Assembly: GCA_007570785.1 (NCBI GenBank) | Contig: ML662442.1 | Location: 59,197,468 to 59,261,467 of the forward strand | From: Antilocapra americana | Taxonomy: Eukaryota > Chordata > Mammalia > Artiodactyla > Antilocapridae | Direction: 5' to 3' | DNA: 64,000 bases | Part shown: positions 23,011 through 33,399 of the stretch, piece after piece | How positions within the stretch are numbered: the first letter of the stretch is position 1 | Layout: every line of letters begins with the position of its first letter | Notes under the pieces: generated by a model | What the model saw: only the letters and a program-made list of their open reading frames with translations | Told to the model about the DNA's origin: nothing | Databases searched by the model: none | Translations under genes and position numbers: made by a program

Positions 23011-23565
23011 AAAAAAAGACACATGTACCCCAATATTCATTGTAGCACTATTTACAATAGCCAAGACATGGAAGCAACCTAGATGACCATCAACAGATGA
23101 ATGGGTAAAGAAGTTGTGGTACATATACAAAACGGAATATTTCTCAGCCATAAAAAGGAACAAATTTGAGTCAGTTGTATTGAGGTGGATGAACCCAGAG
23201 CCTGTTATACACAGTGAAGTCAGAAAAAGAAAAACAAGAATCATATATTAATGCATACATGTGGAATCTAGAAACATGGTATTGATGAATCTATTTGCAG
23301 GGAAGGAATGGGTGTAGAAATGGATGTAGAAATGCAGATGTAGAAAATGGACTTGTGGACACAGTAGAGGAAGGAGAGGGTGGGATGAATTGTGAAAGTA
23401 GCATTGACATATATACATTACCATGCGTAAAATAGATAACTAGTGGGAAGCTACTATATAACACAGGGAACCCAGCTTGGTATTCTATGACAACCTAGAG
23501 GGGTGGAGTAGGGGGTGGAGTGGGAGGAAGTTCAAGAGAAAGGGGATATATACATATACACGCAT

Positions 23566-23594
23566 ATGTGTGTGTGTGTGTGTGTGTGTGTGTA
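23566..23594 (+). repeat. GT microsatellite
   Basis: About 13 GT units directly after 'cacgcata' in the L1 tail. Confidence 0.95.
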
Positions 23595-23596
23595 TA

Positions 23597-23812
23597 ATTG
23601 GTCTTCCTTGGCAGCTCAGCTGTTAAGAATCTGCCTGCAATACGGGAGACCTGGGTTCGATCCCTGGGTTGGGAAGATCCCCTGGAGGAGGGCATGGCAA
23701 CCCACTCCAGTATTCCTGCCTGAAGAATCCCCATAGACAGAGGAGCTTGGTGGGCTACAGACCATGGAGTCACAAAGAGTCGAACATAACTGAGCAACTA
23801 AGCACAGCACAA
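23597..23812 (+). repeat. Bov-tA SINE
   Basis: 'ggtcttccttggcagctcag', 'gttcgatccctgggttggga', and end 'actgagcaactaagcacagc' with a short (acagc) run. The flank 'tataatt' is duplicated. Confidence 0.92.
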
Positions 23813-23924
23813 CACAGCATATATATAATTATGACTGATTGGTGGTGTTGTAAAGCAGAAACCAACACAACATTGTAAAGCAATTATCCTCCAATTAAAA
23901 AATAAATTAAAAAAAAAGAAAAAG

Positions 23925-24072
23925 AATTCCCCCAGCCAATGCAGGGAACATGGGTTCAGTCCTTGGTCTGGGAAGCTCCCACATGCTGGGAGGCAACTAA
24001 GCCGGTACACCACAGCTACTGAGGCTGCACTCTAGAGCCCACAAGCCACAACAAGAGAAGCCACCGCAAATA
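23925..24072 (+). repeat. CHR SINE, 5' and internally deleted
   Basis: 'ccagccaatgcagggaacat', 'tcagtccttggtctgggaag', 'aagagaagccaccgcaaata'. Confidence 0.85.
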
Positions 24073-24352
24073 GAATTCCGGAGACTGGCAAACCCAAAAT
24101 CTGAGGGTAGGCAGCAGACTCAGAGACTCAGAGGAGTTGCAGTTTGAGCTTGAAGGCAGTTGGCTGGCAGAATTCATTCTCGCTCTACAGTGGCCAGTCT
24201 TAAGCCTTCAACTGATTGTATGAGACCTACCCACATTATGGAGTCCCACACAAAGTCCGCCATTTTGAATGTAAATCTCGTCTAAAACACAGTTTCACAG
24301 AAACATTCAGAATGATGTTTGACCAAATATCTTGGCCCAGCCAAGTTCACAC
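24073..24352 (-). repeat. Mammalian-wide LTR-like repeat
   Basis: 'gaaggcagttggctggcaga', 'ccttcaactgattgtatgag', 'cctacccacattatggagtc' and 'gaccaaatatcttggcccag' match a common old mammalian LTR whose exact name I cannot assign. Inferred antisense. Confidence 0.55.
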
Positions 24353-25190
24353 ATACAATGAACCATCACATCACATCTTATATCCCTTGAATGCCAGAGC
24401 AACTTCCATTTATCTATATAAGGGATCTTCAGCTGTGAATACCTGAGAATCTGCTTTAGAAATGTAAAACTTTAAAGAGATATAAAACAGAGGAAAAGAT
24501 AGATTAAAAATATTTCTAAGAGATGCATTTATACTTAAGGTTCTAGCACAAAAATTTAAAGGAGGTAAACGAAAAACTTTTTCAAATACTGGAAAAATCT
24601 AAAGTTGGTTTTAAAATAATGAATCTTATAAGCAGCTACTTTGTGTGAAGTCATTCTGTCTTTTCTAAAACTGAAAACAGAGGGCAAGAAAGCAGCCAAG
24701 GGATCACAGACTGGAAGACTAGTATAATTCTCTCCCACCTTACTCTTCACCAGCCATTAACTTGATTCTCTCTTCTCCTCAGCATGGAGAAGCTGAGTCA
24801 GAGGAAATGAAACAAACCTACTGTACTTCACCAAGGTGGCCCCCAACTAACATTTGATAAGGACCAAGAAAGATTCTCTGCTGGGTATAATGAGCAAGCC
24901 AGAGTAGCCTCAACTATGTTCCCAACAAGTTTTGGCCTTGTAACCCGGCAAAACTCAGAATATTAATACCTTGAAATTTGCACTGGCATTATCCAATTTC
25001 TTCTTTCTAATGGAATAAGGGTCAGTAGATTGGCTTTTAATGTACAAAATGCTCTAAGAAATCAAATGGTTTCCCTGAACTGCCAGGAAGTTACAGCCTA
25101 TACTATTGTTCTTGAGTTTTTCAATCCAGAATTTGGATTTGCTCAAGCACATTTCCTAATTCTCATCAGAATAATACGTAAGTGTTGAAG
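24353..25190. other. Unassigned intergenic sequence
   Basis: No gene or repeat family recognised. Confidence 0.4.
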
Positions 25191-25194
25191 ATCT

Positions 25195-25410
25195 TTGTGT
25201 GTGTGCTCAGTCATGTCTGATCCTTTGAGACTCCAAGGACTGTAGCCTGCCAGGCTTCTGTGTCCATGGGAATTTTCCAGGCAAGACTACTGGAGTGGGT
25301 TGCCATTTCCTTCTCCAAGGGATCTTCCTGACCCAGGGATTGAACCTGTGTCTCTTGCCTCTCCTGCACTGGCAGACAGATTCTTTACCACTGCCCCACC
25401 TGGGAAGCCA
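25195..25410 (-). repeat. Bov-tA SINE with target duplication
   Basis: 'gtgctcagtcatgtctgatc' to 'accactgccccacctgggaa'. tgaagatcttt is found at both edges (about 25186 and 25414). Confidence 0.92.
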
Positions 25411-25627
25411 CTGAAGATCTTTATCCTGTTAGTATTGTTTCCTATTTTTTCTGTTAGGATTAGCCTTAGATGAATATGGGAAACCTCTAATTAAGAGTGT
25501 CTTAAACAAATAGAGCCTATTTGTCTCACACATAGGAAAAACCCAGAGTTGGACAGTTAAGGGTTGGTAAAGCTGATCCACAGTTGCTAAAAGTCTTTTT
25601 TTTTTTAAAGATATGTATATTATATAT

Positions 25628-26250
25628 AATGTTAGTCATTTAGTCCTGTCCAAAGCTTTGTGGCCCCATGGACTGTGGTTTGCCAGGCTCCTCCGTCCAT
25701 GGAATTCTCCAAGCAAGAATGCTAGTGCTCCGGCCGCTAGCTGGGCGCAGTCGCTCTGGCCCGCAGAGCAATCAACGGGGGTTCCGAATCCACCTGAAAA
25801 CGGATGAAAGGGGTGGGACAAGAGGTGCAAAGAACGGCAGCAAGACAAAGGTTCTGATCAAGCTGCAAAACTTTATTGAGCGCAAGGCGATTATATATGG
25901 GGAGGAGGGGAGGGAGTGGGAAAAGGAAGGGGGGAGCTCTGACGGGCATGTAGGGAATACGTGTCTTGTGGGCGATTGGCCTGTCGGATATATGTTCGCC
26001 GCATGATCCTTTTGGTGATTTGCCAGCCGAATGTATAGCTGGCACGTAATCAGCGCCTTATATGGCAGCAGGCTTGCAGTGTTCCGACCGTAATGGCTCT
26101 GGCTGATCGCATCAGCCGGCTGGGCCCCAACATGCTAGAGTGGTTTGCCATTCCCTTTCTCCAGGGGCTCTTCCGGACCCAGGTATTGAACCCAGGTCTC
26201 CTGCAGTGCAGGCAGATTCTTTGTCATCTGATCCACCAGGGAAGGCCCAT
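25628..26250 (-). repeat. Bov-tA SINE split by a solo LTR
   Basis: The left part (25628-25725, BovA body to 'caagcaagaatgctag') and right part (26133-26250, 'tgctagagtggtttgccatt' to the reversed tRNA head) are contiguous in any intact Bov-tA once the LTR and one tgctag are removed. Confidence 0.93.
25726..26132 (-). mobile_element. Solo retroviral LTR, class II (ERVK)-like
   Basis: A 407-bp unit starting TG and ending CA, flanked by identical 6-bp duplications tgctag (25720-25725 and 26133-26138). Read on the minus strand it begins tgttggggcccagccggctg, has a TATA-like ccatatataa at 25900-25891 and an AATAAA signal (TTTATT on + at 25872-25877), then about 145 bases to the end. TG/CA ends, a single poly-A signal and a 6-bp duplication are LTR hallmarks; 6 bp is usual for class II/betaretrovirus-like elements. 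No internal genes remain, so two LTRs recombined. It is far more GC-rich than its surroundings. Confidence 0.88.
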
Positions 26251-26284
26251 AGCTGATTTCAATTTATTATTTTTTAATCACATT

Positions 26285-26489
26285 TATTTTTCTTATTTAT
26301 TTATTTGGCTGAGTCAGGTCTTAGTTGCATCATGCAGGACCTTTCATTGTGGCACAGACTCTAGTTGTGGCCTGTGGACTCAGCAGTGTCTTTGTAGTAT
26401 GTGGGATCTTAGATCCCCAACCAGGGATTGACTCCCTATCCCCTGCATTGCAAGCAGATTCTTACCCACTGAACCACCACAGAAGTCCC
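26285..26489 (-). repeat. CHR-type SINE
   Basis: The left end is the reversed tail ('tatttatttatttggctgag') and the right end the reversed head ('accaccacagaagtccct'). Confidence 0.88.
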
Positions 26490-26835
26490 TCCAAAATTCT
26501 TATGTTGAAACCTAATGTCCAGTGAAATGGTGCAATATTAAGAGATGGGGACTTTGAAAGGGGGTTAAGTCATGAGGGCAGAGCCTTCACAAATGGGATT
26601 AGTGGCCCTAGAAAAGAGGTCCAAAGGAGCTCCCCTTGCTCCTTCTAACATGTGAGGACATAGTGGAAAGGTGTTGCTATGAACCAGGATGTGGGCTCTC
26701 TCGAGACACTGAATTTGTCAACACCTTGTTCTTGGGCTTCCCAGCCTCCAGTACAGTAAGATATAAGTGTTTTATTGTTTATAAGCCACGCAGTCTCTGG
26801 TGTTTTGTTGTAGCAGCCTCAACAGACTAAAAGTC
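26490..26835 (+). repeat. MaLR-type LTR (MLT1-like)
   Basis: 'ttatgttgaaacctaatgtc', 'gggattagtggccctagaaa', 'acatgtgaggacatagtgga', 'ataagccacgcagtctctgg', 'gtagcagcctcaacagacta'. Confidence 0.78.
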
Positions 26836-28386
26836 TCACATTTCTATCTTTCTGTTGCTTGATCTTGGTATATGCTTTCGCCTTCAACATTATTTCATGG
26901 CCTTAGATGTTTCCTGTAGCCCAAGTCATTGTGTCCACATTCCAGGCAGTAGGAAGAAGGACAAGAAAGACTGAAGGATGAAAAGGTGTGCACTCTGCAT
27001 TTTAAGATATCTTTCCCAAAATCCTTCCCCAAAAATCTCCACTTAAATCTCACTGGCTAGAATGTAATCACGTGGCCATACTCAGATTCAAAGGAAAGTA
27101 GGAAGGCATCTTGCTACTCCAAATAAATTCAGAACTCTATTACTAAGGAAAAAGATGAAGGAAGAAGGAGAAAATAGATATTGGAAGAAAAATAACTATT
27201 TTTTCACATCCTACCGGAGGGATTCCCCACCTTCTAGGGTTTCCTCCTCACCCTCTTCTTTTAAACATATAGAAAAACTGAAAGGATAATTCAATGAATA
27301 ACCTTATATGCACCAAATACAGTCCATAATTGTTAATAATATATTGCATGTGCATGTTTGTGAGTAAAAGGGGAAGAGAGAATATGGTAAAAAAAAAAAA
27401 ACATACATACATGTCAGTGTGTATACACACATACAATTATATCTCACATACACATTGCTGAACCATTTGCCTTATCCATTGAAACAAAGTAAATACATGA
27501 AATATACATGTGTGAATATTTGTCCAAACCGTACATGAACCTTTGCCTTTTAATATTTCAATATGTGTGTTCTAAGAATCAGGAGACTCTCCTCTATAAA
27601 TAATAGCATTAACAAATTTAAGAAAATTATAATACTCTAATACCATATAATGTTCTGTCAAAATTCAAATTTCTTAGTTGTCAAAAAAATGTCCTTTGAT
27701 GTTTTTCAACAAGAATTTATCAAGTTTCACTCACTTTATTTGGTTGTTCTGTCTTAAGTCAATTTTAACTCATGAGGGTTTTCTAGTGACCATGGAAGTA
27801 TAAATTATCCTGATGTCTGATATCTGTGTTCAGAGCATACAGTGTGTTTGTAAGTTCTATCCATGATGTATATAATGTTTCATGAATTTTGAATTTAATG
27901 AAACCATTTCCAAATAAGTTGCTTTCCAACGTGTCTTTATTAAAAGGTTATCTTTTATTTTCTATTCTTACAAGTAAGTAACTCCTAGAAATAAACTTTT
28001 TCCTTCCATTTCAAAACCCTCATTGTATAATCATTTCACAAAGTTGACAAGGCCTAATTATCTGCACAATATGAATTGGGAAAATTCTATGATCAACTAT
28101 TAAATAACATTTCTGAGCTAAAGCCTCCTGATCCATGGTCTTAGAATGCAATGGCATTGAAAGACAGTTCCTACACTTCAGTGTCCTCCATACACCTGAA
28201 ATAAACCATTCCAGACATCATAGGAAAGTTCCAGCATGACAAGAGCAAAGTAAAATGTACATCTAGGAAGTCTCACACTATAGTTCATTCCCAGATCCTC
28301 TTAACTTTTTGTTAAGAAATTTAATTTTTTTAAAGAAATTACTCAGCAACTCATGACATTTGACACTTAATAGCTGAAACATTTCC
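26836..28386. other. Mostly unassigned; old L1M-like core at 27255-27830
   Basis: Inside, 'catatagaaaaactgaaagg', 'tgttctgtcaaaattcaaat', 'tcttagttgtcaaaaaaatg' and 'tttggttgttctgtcttaag' follow a common old L1-related antisense block. The rest is not assigned. Confidence 0.45.
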
Positions 28387-28535
28387 CTGTGTTGGGAAGA
28401 TCCCCTGGAGGAGGGAACAGCTGGCTATCCACTCCAGTTTTCTGGTCTGGAGAATTCCATGGACAGAGGAGCCTGGCAGGCTACAGTCCATGGGGTCACA
28501 AAGAGTCAGATACAACTGAGCAACTTTCACTTTCT
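28387..28535 (+). repeat. 5'-truncated Bov-tA SINE
   Basis: Starts in mid-element at 'gtgttgggaagatcccctgg' without the tRNA head and ends 'gagcaactttcactttc'. Confidence 0.9.
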
Positions 28536-30051
28536 TCAGCTGAAATATTTTTACAAAATACAGTCAGTCATCATATTGCTTGTATGATCAAAATAACTGG
28601 CAACACTTTGTACTGTGTTGTATAATTACTTTAGTAACATGCAGAACTTTAGTCATGACTTCATCCTCTTAAAATACCTTTAATAAATTTATAATAGCTG
28701 TTTGTCATTTAGAGAATTTTAAAATTCTCTTAAAATCAGAGTTTTTAAATGACACATGGTTGTGTATTGTAAAACTAAAGTGTGAAAGGGTTGTAAACCT
28801 TACTTTGAGGATTTAGGATTCTAGGATTATATCCCTGAAGCCATTATAAAATGAAAACTAACCTACAGCAAGTGTATAAAATTTACTGACAAGGTATGGA
28901 ATTCAGTGATTATAAGAATTCCCAGCCAGTTTCTAGGCAATTATTTGCTTGCCCGCTATTCTAAACAGTGCTTTAAAATGATCCAAATATCTTATTTAAA
29001 ACTGTCTATAATTTACTTGTGAGAAGCTGAAGTAAAGGGGGGCAGTTGTAAGGTGCTATTCACAGATGCACTGTAAGTCTTCCTTTAGACAAGATTGCAC
29101 AACCTTGCAGGATGGGGTAAAAAAAATTATACTAGCCATTAGGTCAGGCTGGTATACAGAATCAAAAGCTTAATTCAGTTTGGCAAAATTGACAAAGTAA
29201 GGATATTCTTTATCATATACGTGAGTATATGTGTACTTCAAATGCACTTAAATCCTAGCTCATTAAAAAAGGATTGTATAGGTAAATATTATTGACAGTC
29301 CCAACAGGAAACATATGGATAATTAACAAAAAGTTCAATAAACAAGTTATTTACCAGATGAACAACATATAGGAAAACCAAAAGGATAAAGTAATATCCT
29401 GGGCCTAGCTGGGCTTTACTACCCTTAGTTCTGAAGGGGCAAAGGAAGAAAGAGAAGGGTGGAGAGAGCCACCTTAACCAAAACTATCCCTTCAGTACCA
29501 CTCACTACTCCCTGTGATCTCCTGCTGGGCCAAACCAGTTCACTGATGCTGTCCATTTAGGGCAGTCCCCCAGAGCACAGGGAAGGATGGAAAAGATTAA
29601 AGAGTAGATTTAGAGTGGGAAATGTAAGATATTTAGCATAGCAGATTTTTTTAATGAGATAAACTGAAGTTGATATATCACTTCAGTCCATGGATGAGCT
29701 TCAAGTGATCTAAGAAGTAGTAGAAGCAGATGGTTGCATATCAGTAGAATAATAGCTCTGATTACTCACACCTCTCAGTACCCACATTCTTGTATATCCC
29801 TCTACATACTCACTCTAGGCTTGGCCATATGAGCAATGGAACATTGAGCATGCATCATATAAGCAAAGGCTTAATAGGTAACCTTTTGGAATATGGCCCT
29901 GATACTTCTATGTTGTGAATAAGCCTGGGATGAAACACCATGGGAAAACAGAGGCCCAGCTAGCCTAGTCGTCCCAACTGAGCCCCATCACCAGCATATC
30001 TGTTAGCTGAATGCCTCAGCAAAAATAAGCCCTGTTGAAAACACTGTCCAG
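28536..30051. other. Unassigned intergenic sequence
   Basis: About 1.5 kb, A/T-rich, the longest interval in the first half with no insertion younger than I can see. No frame looks coding. Confidence 0.4.
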
Positions 30052-30258
30052 GGACTTCCCTGGTAGTTCAGTGGCTAAGAGTCCGTGCTCCCAAGGCAGG
30101 GGCCCAGGTTCCATCCCAGGTCAGGACACTAGATCCCACATGCTGCACTAAGAGTTTGCATGCTGCAACTAAAAAGATCCCATGCTTCAGTGGAGATGGA
30201 CCACCCCGTGTGCCACAGTTAAGACCCAGCACAGTCACTAAATGAATAAATAAGTCTG
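30052..30258 (+). repeat. CHR-type SINE
   Basis: 'gggacttccctggtagttca', 'ggttccatcccaggtcagga', tail 'ccagcacagtcactaaatga'. Confidence 0.9.
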
Positions 30259-30859
30259 TTTATTTTTAATGTATTCAAAAAACAGTTTCCAGTCAACCTA
30301 TAGAATCGTGGAAATAATAACTAATTCTGTTTTAAGGCCCTAAGCCTGAGTGGTGTTATGCAATAACAGATAACTGAACACAACCTTATTTCTCCTTAAG
30401 GAATGGCTAAACTCCAGTGCTATAGGAATCAATTCGTTCAAATGATATTCTTACAACCTAATTCTCTCTGCCTCTCAACTCAGCTCTACTTTCTTGCCTT
30501 CTGTGTGTTGCCTTAATTCTCAGATTGGTTCTCCTCTTGTGGTCAGAAGGTGTTTGCAGCAGTCCCAGGTTTCGCATCCTCTATGCTCAATATGCAAAAG
30601 AAAAGAGAAAGCTTTTTCCCAACAGTTGGACAAAGAGTCAAGTCTCACTCTCATCAGCCCCAACTGGGTCATTTCCACCTGCAGACCAGTCACAATAGCT
30701 AGTAGTAGGACTTGCTGGGTGGTTAAGCCAATCAGGCCTTCCTCTTGAGCTGAGAGTACTAACTGCATCCAAATAATGTAAGCTGAGAGTAAATGATGGA
30801 CAGATCCACAAAAAGAAAGAGAACATGGAAGAAGGAGGATCATTGTGGATGCTGGGTGG
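30259..30859. other. Unassigned intergenic sequence
   Basis: Contains the 135-codon minus frame 30520-30927, which has no recognisable domain and runs into L2 sequence. I do not call it a gene. Confidence 0.4.
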
Positions 30860-31965
30860 CCTAAATCTGATACATTTCTATTAGAAATCCATTCTTCACC
30901 TTTCTCCCAAATCCTAGGCTTGAACATTCAGTTGCCTACTTGGAATCTTCTATTGGATGTCTGCAGATATCTCAAACTTTGTCCCAAACTGAACCACCCA
31001 TGGAACTCAGACTTGGAGGTAGAGGGGCATTCCCTTTGCTCTTAATTGTAGCTCCCAAATCCTATCCGCTCTTTCCTCCTTCAAAAGCCCTGTAATCTTT
31101 GAAGCAGGACAACATATTTTAACACTAGCTCTTTCTCCATGTTACTGTCATCTTTCAAACCCTTGGGTCACACCTCACCCATTCACTAATGACTCTAGCA
31201 TGTTTCACAGTCTGTATTCCCACCACTTCTCTGTCAACTATAGTATCATCCACAGTGACGACCCACTAGCCACCTTAGACTTTCAGTTCCCCAACCTGCT
31301 TCCCTACAGTGATCACTTAATCCTTCCACATCAACTGCCCACTCCCACAGTAATACTGTTGACTCTATCTTTACCAGCAATCACAACATTTCCAAAATCT
31401 CAAATTCCAAAGCCCTATTTTCTAATCCCCTCCCCCGCCCCCGCCATTTCCTATCTCATCTTTTCTAGGCTTCCCACTGCAGGTCTTCTTTCACTTTAAA
31501 GAAAACTCCAGTCCATGAACACCATCACTTTCTCACTACAGACGATCCCCTTACCCAGTTTATGGTTCCTTATTCATTGCTCAAATCATTTTTTTTGAAA
31601 ACATCCTTAACTCTCTCAGTCAATCCTTTCTTCTTTTATTATCTTGCCCAGCAAAGCTTTAAACCTAATTAATCCCAGTTAATCCCACCTACTCCATGCC
31701 TGCATCCAAGTGTCTGAATATCTCTAGAAATAGAAAGGTTACAGCTTTACTCACTATAAATGTACAGCCATAAATTTCATGGACACTACACTCTGCCAAC
31801 CAATCCTGTTTCACTTCCCTGATCTGCTTGCTTTTCTACTCTGCATACTGACAATTTTGCATACCGTTTTTCTTTAAACCTGTTATACTTCCCAATTTTC
31901 CATTCTCAGTTGATGACCTTGCTCATAGTTATGTCAGAAAATACAAAAAAAAAAGAGAGAGAGAG
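30860..31965 (+). pseudogene. L2 LINE, endonuclease region
   Basis: 30905-31000 is a late-L2 block ('attggatgtctgcagatatc', 'ctcaaactttgtcccaaact'). From about 31050 a second, earlier part of L2 begins. The 99-codon + frame at 31200-31499 reads like the end of the L2 endonuclease, with 'YSDHLIL' (31302-31322) in place of the conserved SDH. 'ttctcagttgatgaccttgc' at 31904 is the linker before the reverse transcriptase. L2 is a CR1-like LINE inactive in placental mammals; this copy is dead through substitutions and indels. Confidence 0.7.
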
Positions 31966-32084
31966 AGGGAGAAAGTCAGGATCTCCATTATCTATATACA
32001 TACTTCCTGCTATTGAACAAGTGACATCTGTTGCTCACCCCCAGGAACAGCCATCTCAAGATGTCAGCCTACATGGTTTTCAGG

Positions 32085-32287
32085 TGTTGGGGTCACCAAG
32101 AAAGAGACAATTCACACAGGCACTGAATGGAACAACATTTTACTTTCAGAGAAAATAGAAAGAGCACGACCAGCTTCAATAATGAGTGTCGGTCCCCCAC
32201 GGCCAGCACATCTTACCCCATAGCCAAAGATGGTCTATATACACCACACCTGTGCTGCAGGTAAAGGAGCTCCTTCTCTCCCCAACA
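32085..32287 (-). repeat. Retroviral LTR remnant (ERV1-like)
   Basis: The ends form a perfect 8-base inverted pair, TGTTGGGG at 32085 and CCCCAACA ending at 32287. On the minus strand a TATA-like gtgtatatagacc lies at about 32244-32232 and an AGTAAA poly-A-like signal at 32144-32139. At 203 bp it is short but has an LTR layout. Its position beside env-like sequence to the right suggests it is the 3' LTR of a minus-strand provirus. No matching 5' LTR was found. Confidence 0.6.
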
Positions 32288-33185
32288 GGTTCTGATATAG
32301 CAGTTTGGTTGGCCAGGTGCCATATTATGCACACATATTGTGGTTGCTGTTTAGTCTCTCAGTCAAGCCCGGCTCTTTGTGACCCCATGGAGTGTAGACT
32401 GCCAGGCTCCTCTGTCCATGGGATTCTCCAGACAAGAATACTGGAGTGGGTTGCCATGTCCTTCTCCAGGGGATCTTCCTGACCTAGGGATCAAACCTAT
32501 GTTTCTGGCCTTGGCAGGGAGATTCTTTACTGCTGAGCCACCAGGGAAGCCCTGCACACACTTTAGGCAAAGGATTACGTATCAAACCCAGAACAGGGAA
32601 AGATACTCCCAGACAAGTCCACATTCTCAATGACATGCAGCCATACAAGGGTCAACAGTATGCATGACTGTCTTTCCCAATAGTCCAATGCCCAATCCTT
32701 GCTTGGCCACTAAAATAGCAAATAAAACACATCAAATATGGTAGGACCCTAATCAAGGACAACAAGTGCCTGGAATAAGCTAACTCAAGATTTTTTTGTA
32801 AGAGTCTGGGGGGCCTCAGGTGTAAAGCTAATAACCATCCTGCCTGAGCATGGATCCTCCCTAGCTCAATTTCCTTTCCTTCCTTTAATTATTGATATAT
32901 ACACAACAAAAAGTATTGGCAATAAACACAAATGCCACACTGTTCCACCAGCAGGTAACTAAAGCTATTTGGTTGTCCACTACCACGACCAGCTTAGCTA
33001 GTGAGTTCAGTGAGTCTTGTTTGTTTTGGATTGTTTGGAGAGTATCTGAGTCATTTTGCAACAGCTAATCCAACACAAGGGGAATATGGAATTTGAGCTT
33101 AACTTCTAATTTAGAGGGACCTCTGCCCATCCAACAGCTTTAGTAGAAGTCTTCTGCAGGGATCTCATCAATCTTTGCATTGTCT
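32288..33185 (-). pseudogene. Degenerate retroviral env, transmembrane subunit
   Basis: Read from about 33110 to 32890 on the minus strand, fragments in shifting frames resemble the heptad-repeat and disulfide-loop section of a gamma/ERV1-type envelope transmembrane protein. There is a helical stretch of QNKQDSLNSLAKLVV type near 33045, a loop segment with cysteines near 32950, and a downstream NTFCC block near 32910. At least one frameshift separates the first loop cysteine from the CC pair, and stops are frequent, so no functional product is possible. The C-terminal region is cut by a Bov-tA SINE. This is an old, broken copy. Confidence 0.55.
32341..32556 (-). repeat. Bov-tA SINE in ERV remnant
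   Basis: 'ggttgctgtttagtctctca' to 'tgagccaccagggaagccct'. The host text gcacaca is repeated on both sides. Confidence 0.92.
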
Positions 33186-33191
33186 ATGCAG

Positions 33192-33399
33192 TTTTTAAAA
33201 TATTTTATTTATTTGGCTGCATCAGTCTTTGTTGTGTCACATGGGCTCTTCGCTGCCCCATGCAGGCTTCTGTAGTTGTGGCATGGGGGCTTAGCTGCTC
33301 CACATCTTGTGGGAATCATAGGTCCCCAACTAAGGATTGAACCCACGTCCCTTGGATTGGAAGATAGATTCTTAACCACCAGGCCACCAGGGAAGTCCC
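33192..33399 (-). repeat. CHR-type SINE with target duplication
   Basis: Reversed tail 'atattttatttatttggctg' and reversed head 'aggccaccagggaagtccc'. Flanks tgtctatgcag (33181) and tgtctatccag (33400) match at 10 of 11 positions. Confidence 0.9.

Larger units (their letters stand above)
22285..23915 (+). repeat. L1 3' portion with nested insertions
   Basis: 'gaaacagacatttctccaaa', 'aatgaggtatcacctcacac', 'gtacatatacaaaacggaat', 'gatgaattgtgaaagtagca' and terminal 'aacattgtaaagcaattatc' with a short poly-A. It is interrupted by Bov-tA copies (22548-22765 and 23597-23812), an L1 stub (22880-23018) and a GT microsatellite. Confidence 0.88.

Noticed and set aside
22699..23244. 181-codon minus-strand frame
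   Set aside because: It is the antisense of L1 and Bov-tA text, with fragments seen again at 19391-19762.
30520..30927. 135-codon minus-strand frame
   Set aside because: No domain recognised, no promoter or splice context, and it extends into L2; kept as unassigned.
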